Shown here in pieces: positions 42,041 to 45,443 of a stretch of 45,443 bases of DNA; the first letter of the stretch is position 1, and the number at the start of each line of letters is the position of its first letter. The position numbers were made by a program, and so were the translations under genes. Source of the stretch: Chlamydiota bacterium (GTDB lineage: Bacteria; Chlamydiota; Chlamydiia; Chlamydiales; Parachlamydiaceae); the NCBI GenBank assembly GCA_013289325.1, contig JABDAE010000011.1, positions 1 to 45,443 on the forward strand. Reading direction: 5' to 3'. The notes under the pieces were generated by a model. That model saw only the letters and a program-made list of their open reading frames with translations, did no database searches and was not told where the DNA came from.

Positions 42041-43051
42041 ATGACTCAAAAAATATTACAGGCCTTAAATGGTAAGCTAAGTGGCACACCGCCTATTTGG
42101 ATCATGCGGCAGGCCGGTCGTTATATGCCAGAGTATCGCGCTTTAAGAGAAAAACATACTTTTTTACAGTTGTGCCATCAGCCAGAGCTAATTGCGAAAG
42201 TCACAGAGCTGCCAATCAAGGCTTTTGGGATGGACGCTGCGATTCTTTTTTCCGATATTTTGGTGATTCCTGAAGCCTTAGATGTGGGCCTAAGGTTTGA
42301 AGATGCAATCGGCCCTATCATTGAAAGGCCACTTGTACAAGGGGAAAGCTTAAAACATTTGCATGGACAGTCGATGAAAGAGCGCCTGCAGTATGTGACA
42401 GAGGGCATCAAAATTTTAAAGTCCTCCCTTAAAGTACCATTAATTGGTTTTTGCGGCGCTCCCTTTACCCTTGCAAGTTATATGATCGAAGGTAAAAGCA
42501 GCCGTATGCTTTCTAAGACGAAGAAATGGATGTGGCAAGATCCTGTCTCATTTCACGCTCTTTTAAATCGACTGACTGATTGCGCGATTGAATTTTTGCA
42601 TATGCAAATTGAGGCAGGCGTTGAAGTGGTACAAGTCTTTGAATCGTGGGCCAGCTTTTTGGGCTTTTCGCAATTTAAAGAGTTTTCTCTTATGTATTTG
42701 GAAAAGATCATCAAAAGCATAAAGCCAAAAGTGCCTGTTATTCTTTTTTGCAAGGGCGCGTCCTCATTTATTCAAGAGATCGCCGCTATCTCTCCAAGCG
42801 GCATTAGTGTCGATTGGAGCGTCGATCTTGCTTCACTCCGCTCGCGTGTTCCCCAATCGATTGCGTTGCAGGGCAATTTAGATCCGGATGTATTACATGC
42901 AGCGCCAAGTGTGATAAGGAAGGAGGCAAAGGGTATCCTTAACGCCATGCGCCATGATCCGGCGTATATCTTTAATCTCGGCCATGGGATTGCGCCAGAT
43001 ACTCCTGTCGATGCCGTTAAAGTCCTTGTCGATTGCGTCCATGAAAGATGA
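42041..43051 (+). CDS. hemE: uroporphyrinogen decarboxylase
   Basis: A 336-residue HemE that converts uroporphyrinogen III to coproporphyrinogen III, the step after HemC and HemD. PIWIMRQAGRYMPEYRALRE is the N-terminal signature. The catalytic Asp is in DAAILFSDILVIPEALDVG. GFCGAPFTLASYMIEGKSSR, VFESWASFLG, VDWSVDLASL and FNLGHGIAPDTPVDAVKVLV follow the family. The length is normal. It abuts tkt with no gap. hemN/hemG-type genes are not in the window. Confidence 0.96.
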   Translation: MTQKILQALNGKLSGTPPIWIMRQAGRYMPEYRALREKHTFLQLCHQPELIAKVTELPIKAFGMDAAILFSDILVIPEALDVGLRFEDAIGPIIERPLVQGESLKHLHGQSMKERLQYVTEGIKILKSSLKVPLIGFCGAPFTLASYMIEGKSSRMLSKTKKWMWQDPVSFHALLNRLTDCAIEFLHMQIEAGVEVVQVFESWASFLGFSQFKEFSLMYLEKIIKSIKPKVPVILFCKGASSFIQEIAAISPSGISVDWSVDLASLRSRVPQSIALQGNLDPDVLHAAPSVIRKEAKGILNAMRHDPAYIFNLGHGIAPDTPVDAVKVLVDCVHER

Positions 43052-43113
43052 TCTCATTGTCTTTAAAACCATAAACTCGTAGTATTAAATTATTAAATAT
43101 TGTAGGAGTAGTT

Positions 43114-45443
43114 ATGAGCATGAAAGTCCATTCATCATTTCCGCGCACCTTAGTAGAGTTGGACCGTTTCGTTGAAAAAGTGCCAATTGTCGGCTGTGTT
43201 GCTGCTGGCTGTATCTTAGTCTATAAGCGAGCTCTTGATAAAAAGCCCATCAGAGATATCCACAGCGATCGTTATCGGACATATCAAAAATACTCCAAAC
43301 CCTATTGGCGCGTATTACTCGTCTGCACGCCGATTGGATTCGTTGCCACCATAGCAATCGATGCATATGCCAAAAAGAAGTTCAAGAAATGTTATGAAGA
43401 GGGAATTAAACACTCTTTGGGACCCACCCAAGACTTAAAAGCATCCCACAATCACTTTAAAAAAGCGCTTGATTATGGCCACCAAGGCGCGATCGTCCCC
43501 CTTGCTCTTTGCTACTTAAGGGGTCATGGGGTGGAACAAGATCATCAAATGGCACTCTCTCTCTTAGTAAGAGGCAAATACAATGAAGACCAAGCAGCTA
43601 TTGCCTACCTAGGGCAATGCCATGAATATGGATATGGTACCCCTATTAATCTGGAAACGGCCAAAACGTGTTATGAACACGCCGCAAAAAATGGGAATAA
43701 TTTAGCTGCCTATTTCCTTCAAAAGCTCTATAGAAAAGAGATAAAAGAAATAGAAGCGGGTGGAGGTCTACCTTCTAGCGAAATCACCGCTAAAAAGGAG
43801 GAAATACAGAGATTGTTTCAGCAGTTTATGCAAACGTTTGAGGGCGATCAAGCAACAATCGATCCTGAAGCTCACTATCTTCTTGCCAAGCATTATCAAG
43901 AAGAAGTCGAAGACGAGGGAGAAAATTCCTATCAAGAAATATATCGAAAGCTAGCAAGTCAAGGGCATATTCCCTCTATTGTTGAGCATGGCAAATGCCT
44001 TTATCAAGAGGAAAAGCTAATTGAAGCTAAAGAGGAATGGACAAAGGCGGCTGAACAAGGGGATCTGCACGCCCATTTTCATCTTGGAATATACCAATAT
44101 GATATGCAAGAGTTAGACGCTGCTATTGTACACTTTAAAAAATATCTTTGGAAAAATTGTGACTCCCAAGTCAACTACTATTTAGGTCTTTGCTACTTTA
44201 AAAAAGAAAATTATAAATTATCATCTCGCCACTTTGCAAAGGCCTCAGATAAGGGGTGCCCGTTTTCTACCTATTTTAGAGCGCTATTTTTTATAAATCC
44301 TCGATTTGCGAGCGCTGCAAATAAGACCATTAATTATGAACAGGCGAAGACATTGCTTTTACTCGCCATTGAGGGTACTAGCGAGGGAAAATGTTTCTTA
44401 GCTTGTGCTCCTCTTGGCAAACTGCACCTTGAAAACAAAATCCAAGGGGCGTCACTTGCAAAAGCGCTTGAATACTTTACCCTTGGCGATGAGAAAGAGG
44501 ATAATGAAGCCACTTTTTCTCTTGCCAAATTTTTTCAAGAGGATAGAGGCATCTATAGAAAAGATTTAAGTACAACAATTAGGCTATTGCAAAAAGCTGC
44601 TGACCGTGGACACGCCGATTCTCATATCGCTTTAGGAGATATTTTTAGCGATGAGCAAAATGAAGTTTTTAATCGGGGGCTGGCCATTGAGCATTACATC
44701 CAAGCCAAAGAGCTTGGCGGCAATGTGGACCTCGTGAAACTTGCAAGACTTTTTTTACAAGTCAATGAGCCAACGGAATCGCAAAAAATATTAGATAAGT
44801 TGATCGAAAAAAATCCAAAGCACCATGAAGCCTACTTGCAAAGGGCAATTCTTTTAAATAAAGAAGAGGATTACCTTAAAGCTGTTTCGCTTAAAAATAG
44901 AGAGGCGATGGCAAGGTGCGGCGCCTATTACTATGAAAAATATCATAAAGAAACCGATCAATCTTTAAAAATACAGTGGCTAAATCTCGCTAAAGAGCAA
45001 TTAGAAAAAGCCGTTGAAATAACTGACGACTTTCCCCTAGATCCGCGCCATCAAACTGCCACCGGTAGCGCTTTTACCCTATTGGGAATGATCCATTACG
45101 ATCCTGAAAACGAAAGCGATGAAACGGAAAGTGTTGATGAGGTCGTGATCGCCAAACAAATTGCCGCAAGATCTTACTATGAAGAAGGTGCGGCTTTAGA
45201 AAATGCGCAAGCCACCTTTAACTTTGCCGTTTGTTTGATTCGTGGGGTTGGTGGATCGCTTGACACTGAGCGAGGATTTCTGCTTGTTTCAAAAGCAAAA
45301 GAGATGGGCGTGACTAAAGCTGAGCATTTCTTTCGCCGTGCAGACGTGAGAGGCATGCAACAATTTGCCTCGCCGCGCCTTGTGAAGCAACAGAGCCGAT
45401 TGGCTTTGCTTCCAAATGCAGAGGGCAGATCGCTTGCTTTAAC
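43114..45443 (+). CDS. Sel1-repeat protein with two N-terminal hydrophobic segments (runs off the window)
   Basis: An uninterrupted frame of at least 776 codons from the ATG at 43114, with GGAG about seven bases upstream. The N-terminus has two hydrophobic stretches (about residues 26-42, PIVGCVAAGCILVY, and 74-92, WRVLLVCTPIGFVATIAI) separated by 30 basic and polar residues, so it may be membrane-anchored. From about residue 115 onward there are many Sel1/TPR-like helical pairs: HFKKALDYGHQGAIVPLALC, YLGQCHEYGYGTPINLETAK, ARSYYEEGAALENAQATFNF and others. Sel1 proteins are expanded in amoeba symbionts and often mediate host contacts. There is no tandem signal peptide. The C-terminus is unseen. 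The frame contains no stop anywhere I checked line by line. Confidence 0.88.
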   Translation, partial: MSMKVHSSFPRTLVELDRFVEKVPIVGCVAAGCILVYKRALDKKPIRDIHSDRYRTYQKYSKPYWRVLLVCTPIGFVATIAIDAYAKKKFKKCYEEGIKHSLGPTQDLKASHNHFKKALDYGHQGAIVPLALCYLRGHGVEQDHQMALSLLVRGKYNEDQAAIAYLGQCHEYGYGTPINLETAKTCYEHAAKNGNNLAAYFLQKLYRKEIKEIEAGGGLPSSEITAKKEEIQRLFQQFMQTFEGDQATIDPEAHYLLAKHYQEEVEDEGENSYQEIYRKLASQGHIPSIVEHGKCLYQEEKLIEAKEEWTKAAEQGDLHAHFHLGIYQYDMQELDAAIVHFKKYLWKNCDSQVNYYLGLCYFKKENYKLSSRHFAKASDKGCPFSTYFRALFFINPRFASAANKTINYEQAKTLLLLAIEGTSEGKCFLACAPLGKLHLENKIQGASLAKALEYFTLGDEKEDNEATFSLAKFFQEDRGIYRKDLSTTIRLLQKAADRGHADSHIALGDIFSDEQNEVFNRGLAIEHYIQAKELGGNVDLVKLARLFLQVNEPTESQKILDKLIEKNPKHHEAYLQRAILLNKEEDYLKAVSLKNREAMARCGAYYYEKYHKETDQSLKIQWLNLAKEQLEKAVEITDDFPLDPRHQTATGSAFTLLGMIHYDPENESDETESVDEVVIAKQIAARSYYEEGAALENAQATFNFAVCLIRGVGGSLDTERGFLLVSKAKEMGVTKAEHFFRRADVRGMQQFASPRLVKQQSRLALLPNAEGRSLAL

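Noticed and set aside
43760-44528. Two short frames (43760-43954 plus, 44334-44528 minus) in the right end
   Set aside because: They lie inside the long Sel1-repeat frame that starts at 43114 and is open to the window end; they are shadows.
1-45443. CRISPR array, rRNA genes, complete tRNA genes, replication origin
   Set aside because: I looked for regularly spaced short repeats, rRNA-like conserved stretches, full cloverleaf patterns and clustered origin boxes and saw none.

Overview
The window is a piece of a chromosome from the Chlamydiota, most likely an amoeba- or arthropod-associated 'environmental' chlamydia rather than a Chlamydiaceae pathogen. Three things point there. The core gene order rnc-radA-hemC-(hemD)-sodA-accD-dut-ptsN-ptsN(HTH)-clpC closely follows the arrangement I recall for Chlamydia. 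A short HemC, a helix-turn-helix/EIIA fusion and MalQ are typical of the group. The cysteine-rich outer membrane protein belongs to the Lpg1974/MOMP-like family found in Simkania- and Waddlia-type organisms. Genus cannot be decided from the sequence alone.

From 1 to about 20.9 kb the window is accessory and gene-poor. It holds small secreted proteins with their own promoters and terminators, a type IV AbiE toxin-antitoxin pair with a clear promoter-operator, and a graveyard of insertion sequences (IS1634-, IS50/IS4-, IS91- and IS5-like fragments and one RSSSSVEGRNG-type transposase end). It also holds truncated host genes (LysR regulator C-terminus, acyl carrier protein, tRNA/tmRNA 3' end) and several likely host-interaction proteins. 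These are an F-box/ankyrin-like protein, a kinase-like protein with an Inc-like double hydrophobic segment, a seven-repeat LVIVD beta-propeller protein with a cadherin-like domain, and a 1064-residue helical protein. A decayed paralogue of the propeller protein's C-terminus is split by a 163-bp inverted-repeat element with a 5-bp target duplication; removing the element restores one reading frame.

From about 21.0 kb to the right end the window is mostly housekeeping. It holds yggS (PLP homeostasis), malQ (glycogen/maltodextrin), an export set (outer membrane factor, HlyD-type adaptor, MacB/DevC-type permease, with no ATPase in the window) and a MOMP-like porin. These are followed by the operon-like rnc to ptsN block (RNA processing, DNA repair, tetrapyrrole synthesis, superoxide defence, fatty acid synthesis, dUTP removal, PTS-like regulation), convergent clpC, two exported hydrolases, transketolase, hemE and the start of a Sel1-repeat protein that runs off the right edge. 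hemC, hemD and hemE are three consecutive haem-pathway steps, although hemE lies 10 kb from the other two.

A dispersed motif, TTTCGGTATA, occurs four times and at 28.3 kb forms one end of a 25-bp-arm palindrome. Together with the long inverted repeats at 1.6, 3.8 and 17.1 kb, it suggests that small non-autonomous repeats have reshaped the accessory half.
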